64,000 nucleotides of DNA, from assembly GCF_003312875.1 (NCBI RefSeq), contig NZ_CP015163.1:3410001-3474000 (forward strand), in the 5' to 3' direction. The stretch is from Amycolatopsis albispora. Its GTDB lineage: Bacteria; Actinomycetota; Actinomycetes; Mycobacteriales; Pseudonocardiaceae. The notes beneath the pieces were generated by a model. It was not told the DNA's origin. It worked only from the letters and a program-made list of their open reading frames with translations, and made no database searches. The translations under genes were made by a program, and so were the position numbers. Of this stretch, positions 15,749 to 24,815 are shown in pieces; the stretch's first letter is position 1; every line of letters starts with the position of its first letter.

Positions 15749-17506
15749 TTACCAGGAGCGCAGGGTGACGACGCGTTCTTCCAGCTGTTCCAGCGTGGCC
15801 ATGGCGGTGGGCGGGCCACCGCACGCGGCACGCAGCTCGTTGTGGATCTGGCCGTGCGACTTCCCGGTGCGGTGGTGGTACATGCCGACCAGCGCGTTCA
15901 GTTCCTTCCGCAGCGCGCCGAGGCGCTCGGCCACCGTGCGGGGCTTGGGTTCCGGCGGGGCGGCTTCGACCTTCGGCTTGCGCCGCTTTTCGTCGGCGAG
16001 CTGTTCCTCCTGGCGCTTGCGCAGCAGCGCGCGCACCTGGTCCGGCTCCAGCAGGCCCGGCAGCCCCAGGTACTCCTGCTCCTCGTCGGAACCGGAGAAC
16101 ACCGCGGTGCCGAACGAGTTGCCGTCGTAGATCACCTGGTCCAGCTCGGCGGAGGCACCCAGCGAGGTGAACGCCTTCTCCTCCTCGCCCGGCTCGTCCT
16201 CGGTGCGGTTGGCGGCGACCAGCAGCTCGTCGTCCCAGCCGTCCTTCTCCCGATGCGGCTTGCCGAGCACGTGGTCGCGCTGGACCTCCAGCTCGCTGGC
16301 CAGCTCCAGCAGCACCGGCACGCTCGGCACAAAAACGCTCGCCGTCTCGCCGGGGCGGCGGGCACGCACGAACCGGCCGATCGCCTGCGCGAAGAACAGC
16401 GGCGTCGACGCGCTCGTCGCGTACACCCCGACCGCCAGCCGCGGCACGTCCACGCCCTCGGACACCATGCGGACCGCGACCAGCCAGCGATCGGTCGACT
16501 CGGAGAACTCGCCGATGCGCGCGGAGGCCTTCGGATCGTCGGAGAGCACCACCGCGGGCGCCTCCCCCGAGATCCGCTGCAGGATCTTCGCGTAGGCGCG
16601 GGCGGAATCCTGGTCGGTGGCGATGACCAGGCCACCGGCGTCGGGCATGGTGGTGCGGACCTGGCTCAGCCGGGTGTCGGCGGCCTGCAGCACCGCGGGC
16701 ACCCACTCACCGGCCGGGTCGAGCGCGGTGCGCCAGGCGCGGGCGTTCTGCTCGGCGGTCAGCGGCTCGCCGAGGCGCGCGGTGAACTCGTCACCCGCGC
16801 TGGTGCGCCACGACGCCTCCCCCGAGTAGGCGAGGAAGACCACCGGCCGCACCACGCCGTCGGCGAGCGCGTCGGAGTAGCCGTAGGCGTGGTCGGCGCG
16901 GCTGCGCATGGCGCCTTCGCCGTCGGGCTCGTAGGTGATGAACGGGATCGGCGAGTCGTCGCTGCGGAACGGCGTCCCGGTCAGCGCGAGCCTGCGCACC
17001 GCGGGCGTGAACGCCTCGCGGACCGCGTCACCCCAGGACTTGGCGTCCCCGCCGTGGTGGATCTCGTCCAGGATGACCAGCGTCTTGCGGTTCTCGGTGC
17101 GCACCCGGTGCATCGTCGGGTGCGCGGCGACCTGCGCGTAGGTGACCGCGACGCCGCGGTAGTCCGACGAGGTCACGCCGGTGGTGTTGCGGAAGTTCGA
17201 GTCGATCGCGATGCCCGCCGCCGCGGCCGAGGCCGCCCACTGGTGCTTGAGGTGCTCGGTGGGCGTGACGATGGTGACCGCCTCGACGGTGCGGTCGGAC
17301 AGCAGCTCGGCGGCGATGCGCAGGCCGAAGACGGTCTTGCCGGCACCGGGCGTCGCCACGGCGAGGAAGTCCTTGGGCTTGGTCGTCAGGTACTTGGTGA
17401 GCGCGCGTCGCTGCCAGGCACGCAGCGGCCGGGCCGTGGTGTCCTGGCCGGGCGGCGGAGCACTGAAACCGGCGGCCGCCCGATCGTGCTGGGCCGTCTC
17501 CGACAA
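15749..17506 (-). CDS. DEAD/DEAH-box helicase (superfamily 2)
   Basis: 585 aa. Helicase motif I is ATPGAGKT, motif II is DEIH (LVILDEIHHGG), motif III is LTGTP, and motif VI is QAIGRFVRAR. A C-terminal acidic/basic linker and a helical tail follow (about residues 490-585). It resembles the actinobacterial stand-alone SF2 helicases of about 550-600 aa with unknown nucleic-acid substrate. There is no in-frame ATG near the start. The TTG at 17506 is chosen because a GGGAG sits about 12 nt upstream and the sequence before it lacks helicase character; the frame remains open to 17716. Divergent from the YihY-like gene. Confidence 0.8.
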   Translation of the reverse strand: MSETAQHDRAAAGFSAPPPGQDTTARPLRAWQRRALTKYLTTKPKDFLAVATPGAGKTVFGLRIAAELLSDRTVEAVTIVTPTEHLKHQWAASAAAAGIAIDSNFRNTTGVTSSDYRGVAVTYAQVAAHPTMHRVRTENRKTLVILDEIHHGGDAKSWGDAVREAFTPAVRRLALTGTPFRSDDSPIPFITYEPDGEGAMRSRADHAYGYSDALADGVVRPVVFLAYSGEASWRTSAGDEFTARLGEPLTAEQNARAWRTALDPAGEWVPAVLQAADTRLSQVRTTMPDAGGLVIATDQDSARAYAKILQRISGEAPAVVLSDDPKASARIGEFSESTDRWLVAVRMVSEGVDVPRLAVGVYATSASTPLFFAQAIGRFVRARRPGETASVFVPSVPVLLELASELEVQRDHVLGKPHREKDGWDDELLVAANRTEDEPGEEEKAFTSLGASAELDQVIYDGNSFGTAVFSGSDEEQEYLGLPGLLEPDQVRALLRKRQEEQLADEKRRKPKVEAAPPEPKPRTVAERLGALRKELNALVGMYHHRTGKSHGQIHNELRAACGGPPTAMATLEQLEERVVTLRSW

Positions 17507-17730
17507 GAAGGTCCAACTCCCCTCTGGTGGCGCTTCGGGCGTGCTACCCGTGCGGCTACATGCGAACGCCCCCGCGTGGCACCGCTGCGGAGGCTCCGAC
17601 GAGCTTACCCGCCGCCCCCGACAACTTCGTGCCGCGCCACGGCCGGAAGTGGCGAGACGGCGAACACAGGCGGGCAACTCGGGCCCCCACGAGCCAAATT
17701 CGCCCGAATGCACCATGCTTGAGGGTGAAG

Positions 17731-18876
17731 ATGAACACAGCCGAGGACGCCGCAGACCCGGACCCGGACGCCGAGCGGGCTCCGGCGCCCCCGCCTGCCC
17801 GCAAGCGGCCGCTGCGGTTGATCCAGCGCACGCTGAACAAGGCGTGGGACGGCAACATCTTCTCCGAGTCCGCCGAGGCCGCGTTCTGGCAGACGCTCTC
17901 GCTGCCGCCGCTGCTGCTCGGCCTGCTCGGCAGCCTCGGCTTCATCGGCGACTGGTTCGGCCAGGGCGTGGTGACCGCCGTGCACGACCGGATCATCGCC
18001 TTCTGCGCGCAGATCTTCAGCTCCGACGTGGTCACCAGGATCATCGAGCCGACGGTCAACGACATACTGACCATCGGGAAGGGCGAGATCGTCTCGATCG
18101 GCTTCCTGATCTCGCTGTGGGCGGGTTCCTCGGCGATGTCCTCGTTCGTCGACGCGATCACCGTGGCGCACGGCCAGTACGGCGTGCGCAACGAGGTCTG
18201 GCAGCGGATCTTCGCGCTGCTGCTCTACCTGGTGATGCTGGTGTTCCTGGTGGTCGGGCTGCCGGTGATCGCGATCGGGCCGGACCTGCTGCCCGAGTTC
18301 TTCCCGGATCCATGGCAGCCGACCGTGCGCGAGTGGATCGGCACGTTGTACTTCCCGGTGCTCGGCGCGCTGCTGGTGCTCGCGCTGGCCACGCTGTACA
18401 AGCTGGCGCTGCCGCGCAAGCTGCCGTGGCACCGGGGCCTGCCGGGCGCGGTGCTGGCGATGGCGATCTTCCTGCTGTCCAGTGTGGGCCTGCGGATCTA
18501 CATCTCGTGGATCACCACCACCGGCTACACCTACGGCGCGCTGGCCACGCCGATCGCCTTCCTGCTGTTCACCTTCTTCATCGGGCTCGCGGTGGTCGGC
18601 GGCGCCTACTTCAACAGCGCCATCCAGGAGTTGTGGCCGGCCAAGATGACCCGGCGGCAGCGGCGCAAGTGGCGGCGGCTGGAGATGGAGCGGGCCAGCG
18701 AGCGCCTGCGCACCGAGGAGGGCCGCAAGCTCTGGGAGCGGACCACCATCCCGTTGCGGCGCCCGCGCAAGCAGGAGGACCGCCAGGACCCCGAGCCCGA
18801 AGGTGACCGGGAAGCACCGGCCGACCACCCGCCGCGACCGGCCGAAACCCCGCCCTCATCCCAAAGTAGGACGTGA
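17731..18876 (+). CDS. YihY/BrkB-family integral membrane protein
   Basis: 381 aa. Six hydrophobic segments between about residues 55 and 310, a short cytoplasmic N-terminus rich in Asp/Pro, and a long basic, then acidic/Pro-rich cytoplasmic tail (from about 315). The family was once called ribonuclease BN by error and is now regarded as a membrane protein of unclear role. The ATG at 17731 is preceded by GAGGG. An in-frame GTG two codons earlier is possible. The 224 bp upstream contain the divergent promoters and no other gene. Confidence 0.85.
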   Translation: MNTAEDAADPDPDAERAPAPPPARKRPLRLIQRTLNKAWDGNIFSESAEAAFWQTLSLPPLLLGLLGSLGFIGDWFGQGVVTAVHDRIIAFCAQIFSSDVVTRIIEPTVNDILTIGKGEIVSIGFLISLWAGSSAMSSFVDAITVAHGQYGVRNEVWQRIFALLLYLVMLVFLVVGLPVIAIGPDLLPEFFPDPWQPTVREWIGTLYFPVLGALLVLALATLYKLALPRKLPWHRGLPGAVLAMAIFLLSSVGLRIYISWITTTGYTYGALATPIAFLLFTFFIGLAVVGGAYFNSAIQELWPAKMTRRQRRKWRRLEMERASERLRTEEGRKLWERTTIPLRRPRKQEDRQDPEPEGDREAPADHPPRPAETPPSSQSRT

Positions 18877-18977
18877 ATCCACTCCCGGGTTGAGCCGCCG
18901 GTACCCCCCGCGCTGACAAGCTTTGGCCTGCCGCGCGATGGCGTGGCGAGTCATCCGCATCCAGGGGGTTCTCCGTC

Positions 18978-21900
18978 ATGTCCGCGCTGGCCAAGCTCAG
19001 CCTCCGCAACAGAAGCCTGATCGGGCTGCTGGCGATACTGGTACTCGGCTTCGGCGCGCTCGCGCTGCCGCAGCTCAAGCAACAGCTCTACCCGTCGCTG
19101 CAACTGCCGAGCGCGCTGGTGGTGACCCCGTACCCGGGTGCGTCACCCGACGCGGTGGACCGGCAGCTCACGCAGCCGATCGAGGGCGGCATCCAGGGCA
19201 TCACCGGCGTGGAGCGGATCACCTCCACCTCCGCCGAGGGCGCGTCCACGGTGGTCGTCCGGTTCGCCTACGGCACCGACATCGACGCCTCGGTGAACCA
19301 GCTGCAGCAGGCGGTCAACCGGCTGCGCCCGCAGTTGCCGGACAACAGCGAGTCCACGGTGAGCGCCGGCGGCACCGACGACATCCCGGTGGTCATGCTG
19401 GCCGCCTCCGCACCCGGCGACCAGCAGCAGTTCGCCGAGCGGCTGAACCGCGAAGTGGTGCCCGAACTGCGCAAGATCACCGACGTGCGTGACGTTGACG
19501 TCACCGGTGCGCAGGAGAAAACGGTCACCATCAACGTCGACTACGTCAAGCTCGCGGCCGCGGGCGTGGACCCGACGGCATTGGCCACGACGCTCAAGAC
19601 GGCCGGGGTGGCGGTCCCGGCGGGCACGGTCGAGGACGGCGAACGCACGCTCAGCGTGGAGGTCGGCGGCGGGCCGGTCACCGTGGACAGCCTGCGCGAG
19701 CTGCAGCTCTCCCCCAGGGCGAAGCTCGGTGACGTGGCGAGCGTGGAAGCCACCACCGCCGAGGCCGGGTCGATCACGCGCACGAACGGCAAGCCGAGCC
19801 TGGGCATCAACGTCACCATGGTCGCCGACGGCAGCGCGGTCGCGGTGTCCGAAGCGGTCGCGGAGAAGCTGCCCGAGCTGAGCCGGCAGGTCGGCGCCGA
19901 GCTGACCCCGGTCTTCGACCAGGGCCCGCAGGTGGCCGAGGCGGTCAGCGGGCTGACCACGGAGGGCCTGCTGGGGCTGGCCTTCGCGGTCGTGGTGATC
20001 CTGCTCTTCCTGCTGTCGGTGCGCTCCACGCTGGTCACCGCGGTGTCCATCCCGCTGTCGGTGGTGGTGGCGCTGCTCGCGCTGTGGGCCGGTGACCTCT
20101 CGCTCAACCTGCTCACCCTGGGCGCGCTGACCATCGCGGTCGGGCGCGTGGTGGACGACTCGATCGTGGTGCTGGAGAACATCAAGCGCCACCTCGGTTA
20201 CGGCGAAGGCAAGCAACGCGCCGTGCTCAACGGCGTGCGTGAGGTGGCGGGCGCGGTGACCGCCTCCACGCTCACCACGGTCGCGGTGTTCCTGCCGATC
20301 GCCTTTGTCGGCGGCATGGCGGGTGAGCTGTTCACGCCGTTCTCGCTGACCGTCACCGTGGCGCTGCTGGCCTCGCTGCTGGTGTCGCTGACCGTGGTGC
20401 CGGTGCTGGCGTACTGGTTCCTCAAGCCGCCGAAGGCCGCGGCGTCGGCGGAGGAAGCCGAGGCGAACCTCCAGCGCGCGCTGGAGAAGGAGCGGCGCGG
20501 GCTGCTGCAGCGGATGTACGTGCCGGTGATCCGGTTCGCCACGCGGCGGCGGCTGACCGTGGTGCTGCTGTCCCTGCTGATCTTCGCGGGCACCATCGGG
20601 CTGACCACGAAGCTGGAGACGAACTTCCTCGACGACGGCGCCACCACCACGACCAGCCTCAGCCAGAAGTTCGAGCCGGGCACCAGCCTGGAAACCCGCG
20701 AACAGGCCGCGATCCGCGTCGAGCAGGCGCTCGCGGCCACCGGCGAGGTGGACAAGTACCAGGTCACCGTGGGCAACGACCCGCTCGCCGCGATGTTCGG
20801 CGGTGGCGGGGCGAACACCAGCACCATCAGCATCACGGTCAAGGAGGGCACCGATCTCGACGCTTTCGAGAACCGCCTGCGTGACACGCTGAACGCGCAG
20901 CCGGGCCTCGGCGAACTGGAGTTCGGCGGCCCGGCCGCCGGTCCGGCGTCGGACGAGGTGTCGGTGACCGTCACCGCGCCGGACGAGGCCGCGCTGCGCC
21001 CGGCCGCCGACGCGGTGGAACGGGCCTTCGGGGAGGTCTCCGGGCTGATCGCGGTGACCAACGACCTGGCCACCGGCATGCCGCGCGTGCAGATCGAGGT
21101 GAACCAGGTCGAGGCGGCCCGGCGCGGGCTGAGCGCGACCACCATCGGGCAGCTGGCGAACCAGGCCATCGCCGGGCAGACGGTGGCGCAGCTGCCGGTC
21201 GACGGCACCCGGACCGACGTGGTGCTGCGCACCGGCGACCGGCCCGCCGACGCGGCCGCGGTCGCCGCGCTGCCGGTGCCGTCCGCGACCGGGATCGTCC
21301 GGCTGGACCAGGTGGCAACCGTGCGCACGGTGGACGGGCCGACCCAGGTCAAGCGGACCGACGGTGAGCTGAGCACCACGGTCTCGGCGAAGACCACCGG
21401 CTCCGACCTGTCCGCGGTGACCCAGGAGCTGACCGGGAAGCTCGACGCGCTCTCGCTGCCCGGCGGCGCGGCCTACTCGCTCGGCGGGGTCAGCCAGGAG
21501 CAGAACGAGGCCTTCGCCGAACTCGGGCTGGCCATGCTGGCGGCGATCGCGATCGTCTTCCTGATCATGGTGGCCACCTTCCGCAGCCTGGTGCAGCCGC
21601 TGATCCTGCTGGTGTCCATCCCGTTCGCGGCCACCGGCGCGCTCGGCCTGCTGCTGCTCACCGGCACCGCGCTGGGGCTGCCCGCGCTGATCGGCATGCT
21701 GATGCTGATCGGCATCGTGGTGACCAACGCGATCGTGCTGATCGACCTGGTCAACCAGTACCGCGACGAGGGCATGGGCGTGGCTGAGGCGGTGGTCGAG
21801 GGCGGCAGGCGGCGGCTGCGGCCGATCCTGATGACCGCGGCGGCGACCATCTTCGCGCTGGTGCCGATGGCGCTCGGGCTGACCGGGCAGGGCGGCTTCA

Positions 21901-22067
21901 TCGGGCAGCCGCTGGCGATCGTGGTGATCGGCGGCCTGGTCAGCTCGACGGTGCTGACGCTGGTACTGGTGCCGACGCTGTACACCATGGTCGAGGGCGG
22001 CAAGGAACGGCGGCGCGCGAAGAAGGCGCCCCGCACCGAGGCACCCGAACTGGCGGGCGCCCACTAG
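18978..22067 (+). CDS. RND-superfamily efflux permease (AcrB-like)
   Basis: 1029 aa, full family length. An N-terminal TM helix, a large extracytoplasmic loop (about residues 35-325), TM2-TM6 (about 330-480) containing GRVVDDSIVVLENI (Asp pair of the proton relay), a second large loop and a C-terminal TM bundle follow the ACR_tran duplication. Like SwrC of Bacillus it has no adjacent membrane-fusion or outer-membrane partner, as expected in a Gram-positive. The stretch 18877-18977 upstream should hold its promoter. It is monocistronic, and the palindromic repeat at 22076 follows. Confidence 0.9.
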   Translation: MSALAKLSLRNRSLIGLLAILVLGFGALALPQLKQQLYPSLQLPSALVVTPYPGASPDAVDRQLTQPIEGGIQGITGVERITSTSAEGASTVVVRFAYGTDIDASVNQLQQAVNRLRPQLPDNSESTVSAGGTDDIPVVMLAASAPGDQQQFAERLNREVVPELRKITDVRDVDVTGAQEKTVTINVDYVKLAAAGVDPTALATTLKTAGVAVPAGTVEDGERTLSVEVGGGPVTVDSLRELQLSPRAKLGDVASVEATTAEAGSITRTNGKPSLGINVTMVADGSAVAVSEAVAEKLPELSRQVGAELTPVFDQGPQVAEAVSGLTTEGLLGLAFAVVVILLFLLSVRSTLVTAVSIPLSVVVALLALWAGDLSLNLLTLGALTIAVGRVVDDSIVVLENIKRHLGYGEGKQRAVLNGVREVAGAVTASTLTTVAVFLPIAFVGGMAGELFTPFSLTVTVALLASLLVSLTVVPVLAYWFLKPPKAAASAEEAEANLQRALEKERRGLLQRMYVPVIRFATRRRLTVVLLSLLIFAGTIGLTTKLETNFLDDGATTTTSLSQKFEPGTSLETREQAAIRVEQALAATGEVDKYQVTVGNDPLAAMFGGGGANTSTISITVKEGTDLDAFENRLRDTLNAQPGLGELEFGGPAAGPASDEVSVTVTAPDEAALRPAADAVERAFGEVSGLIAVTNDLATGMPRVQIEVNQVEAARRGLSATTIGQLANQAIAGQTVAQLPVDGTRTDVVLRTGDRPADAAAVAALPVPSATGIVRLDQVATVRTVDGPTQVKRTDGELSTTVSAKTTGSDLSAVTQELTGKLDALSLPGGAAYSLGGVSQEQNEAFAELGLAMLAAIAIVFLIMVATFRSLVQPLILLVSIPFAATGALGLLLLTGTALGLPALIGMLMLIGIVVTNAIVLIDLVNQYRDEGMGVAEAVVEGGRRRLRPILMTAAATIFALVPMALGLTGQGGFIGQPLAIVVIGGLVSSTVLTLVLVPTLYTMVEGGKERRRAKKAPRTEAPELAGAH

Positions 22068-22075
22068 GGCCGAGT

Positions 22076-22128
22076 GTCACGAATGTGGCTTTCGGGACGT
22101 TCTGCGTCTCGAAAGCCACATTCGTGAC
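22076..22128. repeat. palindromic repeat, copy 3
   Basis: 24-bp arms (22076-22099 and 22105-22128) around a 5-nt loop TTCTG, with one wobble-type mismatch near the loop (GGGACG versus CGTCTC). Located between the convergent RND and DUF3039 genes. Confidence 0.9.
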
Positions 22129-22138
22129 ATCGAAGGGC

Positions 22139-22387
22139 TCAGTCGTCGCCGCCGGGGCGCAGGCCCTCGTAGATCTTCTTGCAGTCGGGGCACACCGGCG
22201 AACCCGGCTTCGGCGACTTCGTCACCGGGAACACCTCTCCGCACAGCGCCACCACGTGAGTGCCCATGACCGCGCTTTCGGCGATCTTGTTCTTCTTCAC
22301 GTAGTGGAACATCTTCGGGGCGTCGTCGTCCGTGGTGTCGGTGCCCTCTGGACGGGTGTCGACTTCCGGCAAGGTCTGCGTACTCAC
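22139..22387 (-). CDS. DUF3039 family protein
   Basis: 82 aa. The acidic N-terminus is followed by HYVKKNKIAESAVMGTHVVALCGEVF and CPDCKKIYEGL, the DUF3039 pattern, with three Cys (CG, C-x2-C) plus His as a possible zinc site. Function unknown, but it is conserved as a single copy in actinomycetes. GTG start preceded directly by GGAGGG. Divergent from the Spo0M-like gene, with only 26 bp between the starts. Confidence 0.85.
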   Translation of the reverse strand: MSTQTLPEVDTRPEGTDTTDDDAPKMFHYVKKNKIAESAVMGTHVVALCGEVFPVTKSPKPGSPVCPDCKKIYEGLRPGGDD

Positions 22388-22413
22388 CCCTCCATAATGG
22401 CAGTATCGGCGCC

Positions 22414-23223
22414 ATGTTCCAGAAGGTGCTTGCCAGCTTCGGCTCCGGTGGCGCGCGGCTCGACGCGCGGCTGACCGAGCGCGCGGTCCAGCCGGGCCGT
22501 CCGCTCCGCGGTGAGGTTCTGCTGTTCGGCGGGGAAGTCGATCAGGAGATCAACGCGCTGGGCATCCGGCTGATCGCCAGGGTGGAGATCCCGTCGGACC
22601 GCGGTGAGCCGGAGATCGGCGACCTCGGCTTCGGCGACCAGCACCTGGCAGGCAACGAGGTCATCCGGCCCGGCCAGCAGGTCCGGCTGCCGTTCGAGAT
22701 CGCGCTGCCGTGGGAGACGCCGATCAGCAGCGTGTTCGGCAAGCCGCTGGCCGGGATCGCGGTCGGCGTGCAGACCAGCCTCGACCTGGCGGGCAGCGTG
22801 TCGGACCCGCGTGACGTGGACGCCGCCTCGGTCGAGCCGCTGCCCGCGCAGAAGCGCATTCTCGACGCGATGAGCCGGATCGGCTTCACCTTCGCCGGCG
22901 CGGCGCTGGAGAAGGGCCGGATCAACGGCGTCACCCAGCAGCTGCCGTTCTTCCAGGAGATCCGGTTCAGCCCGTCACCGCGGTTCGCGCCGGTCTTCGA
23001 CTCGGTGGCGGTCACCTTCCTGTCGAACCCGACCGAGACCACCGTGGTGCTCGAGGTGGTCAAGCGGGTCCGGGTGAGCAAGACCGGCGGCTTCGGCGGG
23101 CGCGGGCAGGAGTTCCTCGGCTCGTTCAAGGTCGACCACGCGAACCTCGAGCGGGTGCCGTGGGAGAAGCAACTCGAAGGCTGGCTGCACGAAGTGGCCA
23201 AGGCACGCGGGATCTTCGACTGA
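22414..23223 (+). CDS. Spo0M/arrestin-like sporulation-control protein
   Basis: 269 aa, SpoOM family (arrestin-like beta-sandwich). It shows the start FQKVLASFGSGGARLDARL, the ELLFGGEVDQEIN-like strand pair and IRPGQQVRLPFEIALPWETP. In Bacillus the homologue modulates sporulation and cytoskeletal functions; in actinomycetes the role is unknown. A CATAAT hexamer at 22393-22398 could be the -10 box. The stop TGA overlaps the putative start of the next gene by 4 nt. Confidence 0.85.
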   Translation: MFQKVLASFGSGGARLDARLTERAVQPGRPLRGEVLLFGGEVDQEINALGIRLIARVEIPSDRGEPEIGDLGFGDQHLAGNEVIRPGQQVRLPFEIALPWETPISSVFGKPLAGIAVGVQTSLDLAGSVSDPRDVDAASVEPLPAQKRILDAMSRIGFTFAGAALEKGRINGVTQQLPFFQEIRFSPSPRFAPVFDSVAVTFLSNPTETTVVLEVVKRVRVSKTGGFGGRGQEFLGSFKVDHANLERVPWEKQLEGWLHEVAKARGIFD

Positions 23224-23885
23224 ACGCCAGGGAGGCCTGGCTGCAGGCACTGGTCACGCTCGGCGGCGACCTCGAAGCCGGCGCCCGGGCGGCCGCCGAC
23301 CTGGCCGCCCGGTACGCGCAGCCGCACCGGCGGTACCACACCACCGAGCACCTCGAAGCCGTTGTCCGCGAAAGCCGGGAAATCGGCGCCGAGCTGGGGC
23401 TCGACGCCCGTGACCTGGCGCTGGTCGCGCTCGCGGCCTGCGCGCACGACGTGGTCTACGACGCCAACCCCGGCCACGACGAGCGCCACAGCGCGGACTG
23501 GGCGGTGAGCTGGCTGGAGGCCGCCGGCCTCGCCGCCTCCGACGTGCTCCGGGTGGAGGAACTGGTGCTGACCACGCTCGGGCACGACGCGCCTGCCGAG
23601 GACCTGGCCGCGTCGGCGCTGCTGGACGCGGATCTCGCCACCCTCGGCGCCTCGGACGCCGCCTACGACGAGTACTCGCGGAGCGTGCGTGCCGAGTACG
23701 CGGCGGTGTCCGACGCGGACTGGGTCACCGGCCGGGCCAAGGTGCTGGCGAGCCTGCTGGGCAGGGACCCGCTGTACCGGACCGCGGCCGGGCGGTCACG
23801 CTGGGAAGCCGCGGCGAAGCGGAACCTGGCGAGGGAGCTGGCGGTGCTCGAGACCCGGGCGGCGGGCGACCGGCCCGATCGGTGA
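23220..23885 (+). CDS. HD-superfamily metal-dependent phosphohydrolase-like protein
   Basis: 221 aa. The motif RRYHTTEHLEAV (about residue 39), followed by CAHDVVYD (HD pair, about 80) and a downstream LLDADLATLG (Asp, about 142), gives an HD-domain metal site. The family hydrolyses phosphate esters, but its substrate is unknown. The start is uncertain: the frame opens with a CTG overlapping the upstream stop (CTGA). The nearest standard start in frame is a GTG at 23160, which would overlap the Spo0M gene by 64 nt and add 20 residues without family character. Confidence 0.7.
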   Translation: MNAREAWLQALVTLGGDLEAGARAAADLAARYAQPHRRYHTTEHLEAVVRESREIGAELGLDARDLALVALAACAHDVVYDANPGHDERHSADWAVSWLEAAGLAASDVLRVEELVLTTLGHDAPAEDLAASALLDADLATLGASDAAYDEYSRSVRAEYAAVSDADWVTGRAKVLASLLGRDPLYRTAAGRSRWEAAAKRNLARELAVLETRAAGDRPDR

Positions 23886-23897
23886 GGATGTCCCCCT

Positions 23898-24815
23898 GTG
23901 ACCGATTACCTGACCGTGGCCCCCGAAGTGGCCGACGCCCTCGCCGACGGCAATCCCGTGGTGGCGCTGGAAAGCACGATCCTCTCGCACGGCCTGCCGC
24001 CCGGCCGGAACCTCAAGGTGGCCGCCGAACTGGAGGCCGCGGTGCGCGGGGCGGGCGCGGTGCCCGCCACCATCGCCGTGCTGGACGGCCGCGCGGTGAT
24101 CGGCCTCTCCCCCGCCGAACTGGAGCGGGTCTGCGCCGAGGACGCCGGGCTGGACAAGCTGTCCTGGCGCGACCTCGGCCCGGCGCTGGCACTGGGTGGT
24201 TCGGGCGCGACCACGGTGGCGAGCACTTCGGCGCTGGCGCACGCCGCGGGCATCGGCGTGTTCGGCACCGGCGGCCTCGGCGGGGTGCACCTGCCGCTGC
24301 CCGGCGCGAGCACCACCTGGGACGTCTCCGCCGATCTCGGCGCGCTGTCCCGGTTGCCGGTGCTGGTGGTCTGCTCCGGGGTCAAGTCCATTTTGGACAT
24401 CGCGGCCACGCTGGAGGTGCTGGAGACGAACTCGGTGCCGGTGCTCGGTTACCGCACCGGCGAGTTCCCCGCGTTCTACCGGCGGTCGTCCGGGTACGAG
24501 GTGAACTGGCGGGTGGACGACGCCGCGCAGGCCGCCGCCGCGGTCGCCGCGCACCGGCGGCTCACCGGTTCCGCGGTGCTGCTGGCGAACCCGATCCCCG
24601 CGGAGTTCGAAATGGACGCCGCGCTCCACGACCGGCTGCTCGCCGAAGGGCTCGAGCTGCTGCGTGAGCGCGAGGTGCTCGGTTCGGACGTCACGCCGGT
24701 GCTGCTGGAGCACTTCCACACCGCCAGCGGCGGGGTGAGCCTGGACGCGAACGAGGCGCTGGTGGTGTCGAACGTGCGGCTCGCCGCCGAGGTGGCCGTG
24801 GAGCTGAGCGCATGA
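23898..24815 (+). CDS. psuG: pseudouridine-5'-phosphate glycosidase
   Basis: 305 aa, normal length for PsuG/IndA. Recognisable stretches are VALESTILSHGLP (catalytic Glu, about residue 27), the glycine-rich GVFGTGGLGGVHLP (about 120-135) and VCSGVKSILD with the catalytic Lys (about 160). It splits pseudouridine 5'-phosphate to uracil and ribose 5-phosphate, using a metal ion. Followed by the matching kinase with an ATGA overlap, so psuGK forms a pseudouridine salvage unit in the cytoplasm. Confidence 0.92.
   Translation: MTDYLTVAPEVADALADGNPVVALESTILSHGLPPGRNLKVAAELEAAVRGAGAVPATIAVLDGRAVIGLSPAELERVCAEDAGLDKLSWRDLGPALALGGSGATTVASTSALAHAAGIGVFGTGGLGGVHLPLPGASTTWDVSADLGALSRLPVLVVCSGVKSILDIAATLEVLETNSVPVLGYRTGEFPAFYRRSSGYEVNWRVDDAAQAAAAVAAHRRLTGSAVLLANPIPAEFEMDAALHDRLLAEGLELLREREVLGSDVTPVLLEHFHTASGGVSLDANEALVVSNVRLAAEVAVELSA

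Noticed and set aside
15650..17722. 690-aa plus-strand open frame
   Set aside because: Antisense shadow of the helicase gene, which has clear helicase motifs on the minus strand.
19143..22064. 973-aa minus-strand open frame
   Set aside because: It is the antisense shadow of the RND permease gene: composition is His/Arg/Asp-rich, with no domain or codon-position bias of its own.
23160..23885. GTG at 23160 as the start of the HD-family gene
   Set aside because: It would overlap the Spo0M-like gene by 64 nt and add residues unlike the family. The frame from about 23220 fits better, although its CTG start is unusual.
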